DNA from: Deltaproteobacteria bacterium
GTDB taxonomy: Bacteria > Myxococcota > Polyangia > Haliangiales > Haliangiaceae
DNA: 23,641 nt
Assembly (NCBI GenBank): GCA_018262455.1
Contig: JAGSPR010000107.1
Coordinates: 1 to 23,641, forward strand
Direction: 5' to 3'
The notes below the pieces were generated by a model. It saw only the letters and a program-made list of their open reading frames with translations, ran no database searches and was not told where the DNA came from. Made by a program: the position numbers and the translations under genes. Shown one piece after another: positions 7,591-14,054 of this stretch (position 1 is the first letter of the stretch; each line of letters opens with the position of its first letter).

Positions 7591-7663
7591 GGCCGCGAGG
7601 GTGTCATCTCCTCCGACGGAATAGGTGGTGTGCTGGGGTCGATCGGATACGCTCGGATCCCTG

Positions 7664-8593
7664 ATGGGACGGTTCGACGATCTTGCGACCAAGCCGGCGC
7701 GCGGGCCCCGGGACATCCTGCGCTGGCGGTTCGGCAAGCGCGATCCTCGTCATCCCGAGCATGGCGCGCTCGATGAGATCCGGCCCGGGGTGCAGGCGGG
7801 CGGCGCCGAGGCGCTGGCCGCGGGCGACGCCTGCGCGGTGTGGGTCGGCCATGCGACCTGGGCGTTCCGGATCGGCGGCAAGCTCGTGGTCACCGATCCG
7901 ATCTGGTCGCGCTCGATCAGCGGCGCCGTTCGCCGGCTCGTGCCGCCCGGGATCGAGCTGCCGGTCATGCCGCCGATCGATGTCGTGCTCGTCTCCCACG
8001 ATCACCGCGATCACATGGATCTGCCGACGCTGTCACGGCTGCCCCACGAGGCGCTCTACCTCACCGGTGCCGGCAACGGGGAGCGCCTGCGCAAGCTCGG
8101 GCACGAGCGCGTCGTCGAGCTCGAGTGGTGGCAGAGCCACACGATCGACCAGCTGACGATCACGTTCGTGCCAGCCCGCCACTGGTCGATGCGGATGCCG
8201 TGGAATCGCAACCATTCGCTGTGGGGAGGGTTCGTCGTGCGCGGCCCCGAGGGCGCCGCCTATCACGCGGGTGATACCGCCTGGGACGACCACTTCGTCG
8301 AGATCGGGCGGCGCTGTGGTCCGCTCGACTGGGCGATGCTGCCGATCGGCGGCTACGCGCCGCGCTGGTTCATGGAGCCACAGCACATCGGTCCCGATGA
8401 GGCCGGCCGCGCGTTCGATGCACTCGGTGCGCGCAACTTGCTCGCGATGCACTGGGGCACGTTCCGGCTCACCGACGAGGCGGTCGGCGAGCCGGTGACG
8501 CGGATGCGGGCGTGGTGGGCCGAGCAGGGACTTGCAGACGACCGGCTGTGGATTCCAGACGTTGGCGAAGCCCGGCTGCTGCGCGGGAAGTGA
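7664..8593 (+). CDS. MBL-fold metallo-hydrolase, NAPE-PLD/UlaG-like
   Basis: The protein has 309 residues. The ATG at 7664 is preferred over an in-frame GTG at 7625, because family homology is expected to begin shortly after MGRFDDL. The metal-binding motif HDHRDH is at 112-117. Further ligands are in ARHW (His173), HAGDT (201-205), RWFMEPQHIGPDEA (His241) and the C-terminal MHWGTF (262-267). This order, with the VGHATW block near residue 61, is that of the N-acyl-phosphatidylethanolamine phospholipase D-like branch of metallo-beta-lactamase-fold enzymes. Members act as phosphodiesterases or lactonases; the substrate here cannot be read from sequence. No signal peptide is seen, so it is probably cytoplasmic. 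It is transcribed divergently from the DUF1028 gene across 73 bp. A TACGCT -10-like element at 7648-7653 lies 10 nt before the ATG, but no -35 is evident. Confidence 0.92.
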   Translation: MGRFDDLATKPARGPRDILRWRFGKRDPRHPEHGALDEIRPGVQAGGAEALAAGDACAVWVGHATWAFRIGGKLVVTDPIWSRSISGAVRRLVPPGIELPVMPPIDVVLVSHDHRDHMDLPTLSRLPHEALYLTGAGNGERLRKLGHERVVELEWWQSHTIDQLTITFVPARHWSMRMPWNRNHSLWGGFVVRGPEGAAYHAGDTAWDDHFVEIGRRCGPLDWAMLPIGGYAPRWFMEPQHIGPDEAGRAFDALGARNLLAMHWGTFRLTDEAVGEPVTRMRAWWAEQGLADDRLWIPDVGEARLLRGK

Positions 8594-8615
8594 GCGGCTC
8601 TCAGTCGATTCGGAG

Positions 8616-8644
8616 CTGTCGCGTTGGCGGAAATTGGCGATACT
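8616..8644 (+). promoter_or_regulatory. Predicted promoter of the glycine-repeat lipoprotein gene
   Basis: A CTGTCG -35-like element (8616-8621), a 17-nt spacer and a GATACT -10-like element (8639-8644) are followed by 6 nt and the GTG start at 8651. There is no Shine-Dalgarno sequence. It supports the GTG over the in-frame TTG at 8624, which lies inside the promoter spacer. Confidence 0.4.
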
Positions 8645-8650
8645 CCGCGC

Positions 8651-9862
8651 GTGCGGACGGTCGTGATCGTGGCGGCGGCGGGGATCGGGCTGACGAGCGC
8701 GGGCTGCAAGTTCTCGGCGCCGGAGGTCCCCTCGGATGCCGGTGCTGCCTCGAGCGATGCAAGCCCGCTCGACGCGCCATCGATCCCGGGCGATAGCAGC
8801 CACGACGGCCAGCCCGTGACCCACGATGGCTGCACCTCGTTCTCGTCACAGCTCGACACCTGCCAGCAGACGTTCGGGTCACCGCTCACGCTCGCCAGCT
8901 CCGCCTGCTGGGACACCGGCACCCATCGGCTCTACGACGCGGACTGCACGAGCAACCCGCAGATCCTGCCGCACGTGGTGATCGCGGGCCCTGCCGGCGA
9001 CGTCGACTTCCTCCTCACGACCGAGCTGACGTTGCAGGCGCGGTTGCGGGTCGTCGGCCCGATCCCGTTCGGCATCCTCGCGCCCGGGGCGATCGTGATC
9101 GGCGGACCGATCGACGCGGTCGGCAGCGGGCAGGGTGGGCGTGCCGCGGGTGCGCGCGATCGAGCTGCGTGTGCGGCCGGCGCGGGCGGCATCGCGCTGG
9201 ACGACGCCGGTGGTGCGCCGGGCGGCGGTGGTGGCGCGTTTCGCGGCGCGGGTGGCCGCGGCGGAGCCGGGGACGCCAACGATGGATTCACGATCGGCGG
9301 AGATCCGGGCCTGGCGCAGCCGCTGCTGGCGGGCCCGCTCGGTGGTTGCCCCGGCGGCGCAGGTGGCAACGGCGCGGGCGCGACCGGCGGCGAGGCGGGT
9401 GCCGGTGGGGGCGCGGTCGATCTGATCTCGGGGCACTCGATCGACGTCACGCGCGACCTCAACGTCAGCGGCGGTGGTGGTGGCGGCGGCAAACCGGCCA
9501 ATGGCGGTGGCGGTGGCGGCGGATCCGGCGGGATGATCCTGCTCGAGGCACCGACGGTGGAGATCGGCGGCGCGCTCGCGGCCAATGGCGGCGGCGGCGG
9601 TGGGGGGGCGGGCATCCCGGCCGGCCAGCGCGGCCAGGACGGCCAGTCGAGCGCGACCCGCGCGACGGGAGGCCCGAGAGGGGGAGGGGGTGCCGACGGT
9701 GGTGCGGGCGGTGCGGGTGACCTGCTCGACGGCGCCACGGTGATCGACGTCAGGCCGGCCGGCGGCGGTGGCGCGGGCGGCGGCGTCGGCTACATCGCGA
9801 TCAAGTCGACGGGCTTCACGAGTGGCGGCACGATCTCGCCCGCCGCGACGATCCTGCCGTGA
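8651..9862 (+). CDS. Glycine-repeat lipoprotein
   Basis: The protein has 403 residues. The GTG at 8651 places a lipoprotein signal at the N-terminus, ending T-S-A-G-C (Cys19). Residues 20-60 are a Ser/Asp/Ala-rich tether. Residues 60-100 contain four cysteines, probably two disulphides. Residues about 100-160 are strand-rich and lead into a very Gly-rich region (about 155-395). There, polyglycine turns alternate with short hydrophobic strands such as MILLEAPTVEIGGALAANGG and VDLISGHSIDVTRDLNVSGG. This regular strand/turn pattern suggests a right-handed beta-helix or a stacked polyglycine fold on the cell surface. Similar long lipoproteins are common in myxobacterial genomes and none is well characterised. 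It is the last gene before a convergent sigma-factor gene. The DNA of the Gly region is heavily G-biased on this strand. Confidence 0.85.
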   Translation: MRTVVIVAAAGIGLTSAGCKFSAPEVPSDAGAASSDASPLDAPSIPGDSSHDGQPVTHDGCTSFSSQLDTCQQTFGSPLTLASSACWDTGTHRLYDADCTSNPQILPHVVIAGPAGDVDFLLTTELTLQARLRVVGPIPFGILAPGAIVIGGPIDAVGSGQGGRAAGARDRAACAAGAGGIALDDAGGAPGGGGGAFRGAGGRGGAGDANDGFTIGGDPGLAQPLLAGPLGGCPGGAGGNGAGATGGEAGAGGGAVDLISGHSIDVTRDLNVSGGGGGGGKPANGGGGGGGSGGMILLEAPTVEIGGALAANGGGGGGGAGIPAGQRGQDGQSSATRATGGPRGGGGADGGAGGAGDLLDGATVIDVRPAGGGGAGGGVGYIAIKSTGFTSGGTISPAATILP

Positions 9863-9920
9863 GGTGCAAGCGCGCCAGCCCGCCCAGATCCGGGATCTCG
9901 GTGCACAGCTGGCCGCACGT

Positions 9921-11099
9921 TCATGGCGATGCGGATCCCGCGATCCGGCGTTCGATCTCGCTCGCTGTCTCGGCGACCTTGGTGCGGTGGATACTCGTCG
10001 GGTAGGTCGCCTGGTACTGCTCGACGCGCGCGCGGGCGAGGCGCAGGTTACCGGTCGCGACATACGCATCGATCAGCAGGACGTCACGCTCCTCGGCGAG
10101 CTGGCCGTCGGGAAACCGTCGCTCGTGTGACATCAGCGTTCGCAGCGCGTCGTCGGCCCGACCGCGCGCGAGGGCCGTGCGGGCGCGTTCGATCACCTGT
10201 GCCTCCGGGTTCGCCCCGGGACCGTCCGGATCGCGATCGGCCCTGACAGGTGTGCGCGGCTCGTCGCGAGGCGCGTCTGGTCGCGGGGCCGCGTCCGGTG
10301 GTGTCGCGGCCACCACGACGGACGCATCGGGACGCGGTTCGCGGGTCGCGACCCCTGGCGCAGTGGGGGACTCGCCGCGCGGCGACAGCGTGCGATCCCC
10401 GACGACACCGAGCGCCACCCCCGTCGCGAGCAGCGCGGCGCCGATCGCGGCCTTCGACAGCCAGACGGTCCTCGCCGCGGTCGCTGCGACCGTGCCGGCG
10501 CCCTCGGTCGCAGCGAGCGCACCCGCGGCGGCGGCGGATCCGGAGCTTGCGAGCAGCCCGACGAACCCGGCGAGCACGCCCGCCGCGGCGAGCGTGGAGA
10601 ACGGGCGTGTGTCGCGGCGCTCGGCTTCGGCAGCGATCGCGAGGTCTTCGCGCATCGCGCCTCGCAAGATCTCTCGCGCGCGGCGGAGGCGGTCCTTCGC
10701 CGTATCGAACGGAATCTCGAGCAACTCGGCGGTCTCCTTGAGCGTGTACTCCTCGAGCTCGTGCAGGATCACGATGTCCTGCTGGTTCTCGGGCAGGGCA
10801 TGCAGCGCATCGCGCAGTGACAGCACGTCGGCGATCGACGTGGCGGGGGCCGGGCGATCGATGGGCGCGTCGGGAGACTGGGACATCGGGCTACGCCGCA
10901 TGCTGCGCGCGTGATTGCGATAGACGTTGCGTGCGATGCCGAACAGCCACGCATCGATCGACCGCGCACCGTCGAGCTCGTGCTTCTTGCGCCACGCGAT
11001 CAGCAGCGCATCCTGGGCGAGATCCTCCGCCTCCGCGTGCGACGAACCGAATCGCACGAGGTGTCGGATCACCTTCTCGACGTTGGCCGGCGCGAACAC
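9921..11099 (-). CDS. ECF-type RNA polymerase sigma factor with membrane segment and C-terminal extension
   Basis: The protein has 392 residues. The GTG start at 11097-11099 lies 3 nt after the upstream stop, so it is translationally coupled. Sigma region 2 spans about 5-66 (AEAEDLAQDALLIAWRK, then IDAWLFGIARNVYRNHAR). Sigma region 4 spans about 95-150 (LPENQQDIVILHELEEYTL, then a helix-turn-helix with ELLEIPFDTAKDRLRRARE). ECF factors normally end near there, at about 160-200 residues. This one continues with hydrophobic segments (about 168-198 and 214-235), a Pro/Asp/Arg-rich linker (240-290) and an Ala-rich helical, TPR-like tail (about 295-392). The extension predicts membrane tethering with the tail on the far side, and may replace a separate anti-sigma factor, since no anti-sigma gene is adjacent. 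Regulation by cleavage or by the tail is inference. Confidence 0.9.
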   Translation of the reverse strand: MFAPANVEKVIRHLVRFGSSHAEAEDLAQDALLIAWRKKHELDGARSIDAWLFGIARNVYRNHARSMRRSPMSQSPDAPIDRPAPATSIADVLSLRDALHALPENQQDIVILHELEEYTLKETAELLEIPFDTAKDRLRRAREILRGAMREDLAIAAEAERRDTRPFSTLAAAGVLAGFVGLLASSGSAAAAGALAATEGAGTVAATAARTVWLSKAAIGAALLATGVALGVVGDRTLSPRGESPTAPGVATREPRPDASVVVAATPPDAAPRPDAPRDEPRTPVRADRDPDGPGANPEAQVIERARTALARGRADDALRTLMSHERRFPDGQLAEERDVLLIDAYVATGNLRLARARVEQYQATYPTSIHRTKVAETASEIERRIAGSASP

Positions 11100-11102
11100 G
11101 AG

Positions 11103-11957
11103 CTAGTCGAGGCGCCTGGTCGATGGGCCGTCGAGCTGCACGAGGACGACACTGATCAGCGCCTCGGTGACCGTCTTGCAGGTCACGCCCGTGAGCTCCT
11201 TGCTCGCACCATCGGCGAGCTGCACGGTCGCGCGATACTTGCTGCCTTGCTGCACGATCTCGGCGTGCAGCGAATCACTCGACGAGTCGACCCACGGCGA
11301 ATAGCCGAGCCTGGCCGAGACCTCGTCGGCAAACTCGGTGGCCGTCAGGCAGCCACGCGCCTTCGCCTCGTACAGCAGCCGTGCCTTCACGCGTGGCTTG
11401 CCGGGCGCCGGCGGCTCGGCCTTCGCGATCGGTGCCGGCTCGGAGCGCGCGTCGTGTCTGCGCAGCAGGATCCCGGAGACAAAGTTGACGTGCGGATCGG
11501 CGTGGCTCACACGCGTCACCTCGACGACCACGACATTCGCGTTGGTGACCGAGGCGAGCCGCTTGAGATCCTCTTCGATCTCGGTCTCCAGCGGTGCCGA
11601 TGACAGCCAGTACCCGAGCTCGAAGCGCCCGACGCCTTCATAGGGCGCGTCCTTGGCGATGTTCACGGCGCCGTGCTCGAACGTCACGCCGGCCGGGAGC
11701 GTTGCGTTGAGGATCTCGACCGGGATCACCGGTGCGGGCGCGTGCTGTGCGTCCTCGTACGCCGCCGCGATCTTGGTCTGCGAGCCGAGGCCGCCTTGTC
11801 CGTAGCTCGTGTACTCGTTGACTCGCGAGTACTTCTTCGACGTGGATCCGTCGGGGTTGACCGAGTAGAAGTTGGATTTTCGTCCCAGGCCTGCGCACGA
11901 CGCGACGGCCGCGACCAGGACCACACAGGCGAGCCAGCGAGCAGAGATGACCTTCAT
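11103..11957 (-). CDS. Lipoprotein with two-part structure, unknown function
   Basis: The protein has 284 residues. The ATG at 11955-11957 gives a signal ending A-V-A-S-C (Cys21). Residues 30-165 hold a mixed alpha/beta domain; a helix (126-139) followed by the strand VVVVEVTRV suggests a heavy-metal- or CsgG-like small fold, but no family is clear. A Pro/Ala linker (170-188) leads to a C-terminal domain (about 189-276). That domain has two cysteines (203 and 260) and the pattern ATEFADEVSARLGYSPW, then strands, then 'LTGVTCKTVTEALISVVLVQL'. I recall this C-terminal pattern from many myxobacterial hypothetical proteins, where it likely forms a disulphide-bonded periplasmic module. It is the third gene of a four-gene unit and lies just ahead of the sigma factor, which makes it a candidate sensor. 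That role is inference. Confidence 0.82.
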   Translation of the reverse strand: MKVISARWLACVVLVAAVASCAGLGRKSNFYSVNPDGSTSKKYSRVNEYTSYGQGGLGSQTKIAAAYEDAQHAPAPVIPVEILNATLPAGVTFEHGAVNIAKDAPYEGVGRFELGYWLSSAPLETEIEEDLKRLASVTNANVVVVEVTRVSHADPHVNFVSGILLRRHDARSEPAPIAKAEPPAPGKPRVKARLLYEAKARGCLTATEFADEVSARLGYSPWVDSSSDSLHAEIVQQGSKYRATVQLADGASKELTGVTCKTVTEALISVVLVQLDGPSTRRLD

Positions 11958-12007
11958 ACCAACGACTTGTCCCCAACGAGGTGATCTGGGTGGTGGGCTA
12001 CCACGAA

Positions 12008-12649
12008 TCACGCGCGGACGAACGGGTTGCCGCGCGCCTCGTCGCCGAGCACCGTCGACGGGCCGTGACCCGGAATCACGACCGTATCGAGATCGCGCGT
12101 GTAGAGCCGCTCGCGGATCGATCGCGTGAGGGTGGCACTGTCGCCGCCGGGCAGATCGGTTCGGCCGATCGAGCGCCGGAACAGCGTGTCGCCAGCGAAC
12201 AGGAGCCGCCCGGCATCGCCATCGCTGACCTCGAAGCACACCGAGCCCGGCGTGTGGCCCGGCGTGTGGATGACCTCGAGCGTCTGGTGCCCGAGCTGGA
12301 CCCGATCGCCGTCGACGATCCAGCGCTCGACCGGCACGGTCGGCCGGACTTGCCAGCCGAACATGCCGGCCTGCATCGCGAAGCCGTCGTAGAGGAAGCC
12401 ATCGCCCTGGTGGAGGCAGACCGTGCCGCCGTGCGCTTCCTTGACGTCCCGCGTGCAGTAGATGTGGTCGAGGTGCGCGTGGGTGTGGATGATCGACGTC
12501 ACCGAGAGGTCGTACTGCGCCACGATCTCGGCGATCCGCTCGACCTCCCCACCCGGATCGATGATGACCGCGTCCTTGGTGTCGCCGCACGCGAGGATCG
12601 TGCAGTTGCACTGGAACTGGCCGGCGGGAAACGTCTCGCGCAGCAGCAC
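12008..12649 (-). CDS. MBL-fold hydrolase, glyoxalase II-like
   Basis: The protein has 213 residues. The GTG at 12647-12649 starts 5 nt after the upstream stop and directly precedes the conserved N-terminal strand (LLRETFPAGQFQCNCTIL). Metal ligands are in THAHLDH (56-62), TPGHTPGS (129-136) and GDTLF (153-157), with a C-terminal PGHGPST (193-199). IGRTD (161-165) is typical of the YcbL/glyoxalase II-type hydrolases. This group hydrolyses thioesters such as S-lactoylglutathione, or related small thiol esters. At 213 residues it matches the short single-domain type that lacks the C-terminal glutathione-binding helices of full glyoxalase II. It has no signal peptide, so is cytoplasmic. It is the second gene of a four-gene minus-strand unit; the next gene begins 50 nt after its stop. 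Confidence 0.93.
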   Translation of the reverse strand: MLLRETFPAGQFQCNCTILACGDTKDAVIIDPGGEVERIAEIVAQYDLSVTSIIHTHAHLDHIYCTRDVKEAHGGTVCLHQGDGFLYDGFAMQAGMFGWQVRPTVPVERWIVDGDRVQLGHQTLEVIHTPGHTPGSVCFEVSDGDAGRLLFAGDTLFRRSIGRTDLPGGDSATLTRSIRERLYTRDLDTVVIPGHGPSTVLGDEARGNPFVRA

Positions 12650-12654
12650 GTTCG

Positions 12655-13254
12655 CTAGCCGTTCTCGCGGCGGGCCTCGGCCATCAGCGCGAGCAGCGCG
12701 ACGGCAAGCACGAACCGCGGCTCGAGGCGGGACGGCTGGAGATCGACCACGAACTCCTTGGTGAAGAACCGGAAGGTCTGCTTGATGAACGCGACCTGCT
12801 GGCCATCGACGAAGATCGCGTGCTTCGACGTCAGCCACGGGAAGAACCGCCGCAGCACCGAGGCCCCCTGCTCCTCGGCGTAGCCGATCTCGTTGCCGCT
12901 CGGATCGAGGATGAGGAACTTGTCGCGCAGGATCGAGCGCATGCCCTTCTTCTGGACGGTGCCGAGCAGCTGGTCGGTGACGGCATCGGTGACCGCGTAC
13001 GACAGGTTGATCGCGATGACCTGCTGCGACTTCACCTTGAGCATCGGCCGGGTCTGGGCCTCGTCCCCGTACACCATGAACTCCTCGCGGAGCTTGAGCA
13101 GCGGGTGCTTGATGTACATGAAGAGCTGGCCGTCCGTCGTGAACACGCGGAACACGCGCTCGAACACCGAGAAGAACTTGCGCTTGATCGTGTAGTTGCT
13201 CTGCGTCGCCAGGGAGACCCCTGCGACCTCACGAACCAGCTCGGTGGTGGACAT
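12655..13254 (-). CDS. LURP-one / phospholipid scramblase-like protein
   Basis: The protein has 199 residues. The ATG at 13252-13254 lies 7 nt downstream of a strong promoter candidate. The sequence is a series of about twelve strands followed by a hydrophobic helix (about 180-192, FVLAVALLALMAE). This is the tubby-like closed barrel with a central helix found in the LURP-one-related and scramblase families. Recognisable blocks are YTIKRKFFSVFERVFRVF (21-38), DKFLILDPSGNEIGYAEEQ (111-129) and AIFVDGQQVAFIKQTFRFF (146-164). Family members bind or move phospholipids or act in membrane attachment; the bacterial ones are uncharacterised. It leads a unit that ends with a membrane-tethered sigma factor, which fits an envelope-stress theme, though that link is only inferred from gene order. 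Confidence 0.85.
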   Translation of the reverse strand: MSTTELVREVAGVSLATQSNYTIKRKFFSVFERVFRVFTTDGQLFMYIKHPLLKLREEFMVYGDEAQTRPMLKVKSQQVIAINLSYAVTDAVTDQLLGTVQKKGMRSILRDKFLILDPSGNEIGYAEEQGASVLRRFFPWLTSKHAIFVDGQQVAFIKQTFRFFTKEFVVDLQPSRLEPRFVLAVALLALMAEARRENG

Positions 13255-13261
13255 GGGCCGC

Positions 13262-13290
13262 TCAGTACCTCGGTGTCTCACCGAGCGCAA
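13262..13290 (-). promoter_or_regulatory. Predicted promoter of the scramblase-like/sigma-factor operon
   Basis: Read on the minus strand: TTGCGC (13290-13285), exactly 17 nt, then TACTGA (13267-13262), then 7 nt to the ATG at 13254. No Shine-Dalgarno sequence is present. The same TTGCGC preceded by AT (ATTGCGCTCGG) also occurs ahead of the RNA helicase gene. Confidence 0.6.
13269..13285. promoter_or_regulatory. Inverted repeat filling the promoter spacer (candidate operator)
   Basis: CTCGGTG (13269-13275), a 3-nt centre and CACCGAG (13279-13285) form a perfect 7-bp inverted repeat. It sits between the -35 and -10 elements of the scramblase-like operon and would face a dimeric regulator there. 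The regulator is unknown; no regulator gene other than the operon's own sigma factor is nearby. Confidence 0.45.
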
Positions 13291-13334
13291 TCACCCGTTT
13301 GCAGTTGTGGTGGATCGAGCCCGAGGAGCTGTGG

Positions 13335-13340
13335 TACGAG
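13335..13340 (+). promoter_or_regulatory. -10-like element of the small lipoprotein gene
   Basis: TACGAG lies 7 nt before the ATG at 13348. No convincing -35 is seen at the right distance. A GGGG just before the ATG is too close to serve as a good ribosome binding site. Confidence 0.25.
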
Positions 13341-13347
13341 CCTGGGG

Positions 13348-13638
13348 ATGCGGATTCGCCATTTCCTCCTCGGCTCGGTGTTCCTCGCTGGTTGCGCCAA
13401 GGACGTCACGAAGGACATCGAAGACCTCGCGGATCGCGCGTGCGCGTGCGCGGACAAGAAGGATGTGGCGTGCGGCGAGGCCGTGGTCACCGACCTCGTG
13501 AAGCTGGCCCAGGCCAACAAGAACGCCAAGGGCGATGAGTCCAAGGCGGCCGCTGCGGCCCGCCGCATGGGCGATTGCCTGCTCAAGACGGGCATGGATC
13601 CGCAGAAGCTGGCGACCGAGCTGCAGAAGGCCAACTGA
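13348..13638 (+). CDS. Small lipoprotein, unknown function
   Basis: The protein has 96 residues. The ATG at 13348 gives a short signal with lipobox L-A-G-C (Cys16). The mature part is highly charged and helical: residues 18-31 (DVTKDIEDLADRAC), 45-58 and 64-79 form three likely helices. Four further cysteines (32, 34, 42 and 77) are present, with an ACACADKKDVAC cluster (31-42), so one or two disulphides are likely. There is a bias towards K, D and A. The pattern resembles small helical, secreted lipoproteins found in many copies in myxobacteria. No family function is known to me. It stands alone, divergent from the scramblase-like operon (93 bp) and convergent with the DoxX gene (21 bp). Confidence 0.82.
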   Translation: MRIRHFLLGSVFLAGCAKDVTKDIEDLADRACACADKKDVACGEAVVTDLVKLAQANKNAKGDESKAAAAARRMGDCLLKTGMDPQKLATELQKAN

Positions 13639-13659
13639 ACCCGCGGTCGCGTCGTCCGC

Positions 13660-14046
13660 TCACCCGCGAGCGTTGGTCGCCGCGGTGGGCCGCGTGTACC
13701 AGGACGCCCACGCGATCGCCACGAGCTGGAGGGGCAGTCGCGCCCACAGCGCCCACGTCGGGACCTCGGTGGTTCCGAGCGGCAGGTGATTGACCGCCAT
13801 GTTGAGGTTGGCGGGGAACACCGCGATCAGCAGCGCGATCAGCCCCCACGCGGCGAGCCTGCGGGTCGCGGGCAGGATCAAGCCGAGCCCGCCGAGGATC
13901 TCGAACCCGCCGGACACGTAGACCAGCGCCTCGTGGGCTGGCAGGGCCTCGGGCATCATCGCCACGAACGGCGCCGGGTTCAGGAAATGACTGACGCCCG
14001 CGCCGACCATGATGATCGTGAGCACCCAGCGCAGGACGGTCTTCAA
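13660..14046 (-). CDS. DoxX-family membrane protein
   Basis: The protein has 128 residues. The TTG start at 14044-14046 is chosen because it begins right at the first helix (KTVLRWVLTIIMVGAGVSHF) and lies 8 nt after the helicase stop; no ATG is suitably placed. Four hydrophobic segments fall at about 4-20, 40-60, 64-82 and 98-116. The block SGGFEILGGLGLILPATR (45-62) and FPANLNMA (77-84) are typical of the DoxX/SURF4-like family. DoxX proteins are small inner-membrane proteins associated with redox and thiol stress or terminal oxidase function. The physiological role of this branch is not established. It is probably co-transcribed with the RNA helicase gene. Confidence 0.85.
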   Translation of the reverse strand: MKTVLRWVLTIIMVGAGVSHFLNPAPFVAMMPEALPAHEALVYVSGGFEILGGLGLILPATRRLAAWGLIALLIAVFPANLNMAVNHLPLGTTEVPTWALWARLPLQLVAIAWASWYTRPTAATNARG

Positions 14047-14054
14047 GCGGCCGC

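Noticed and set aside
7257..7607. Frame with ATG just after GGAGGAG upstream of the DUF1028 leader
   Set aside because: Despite the good Shine-Dalgarno sequence the product is Arg/Pro/Ala shadow sequence without signal or domain, while the other frames carry lipoprotein and DUF1028 features.
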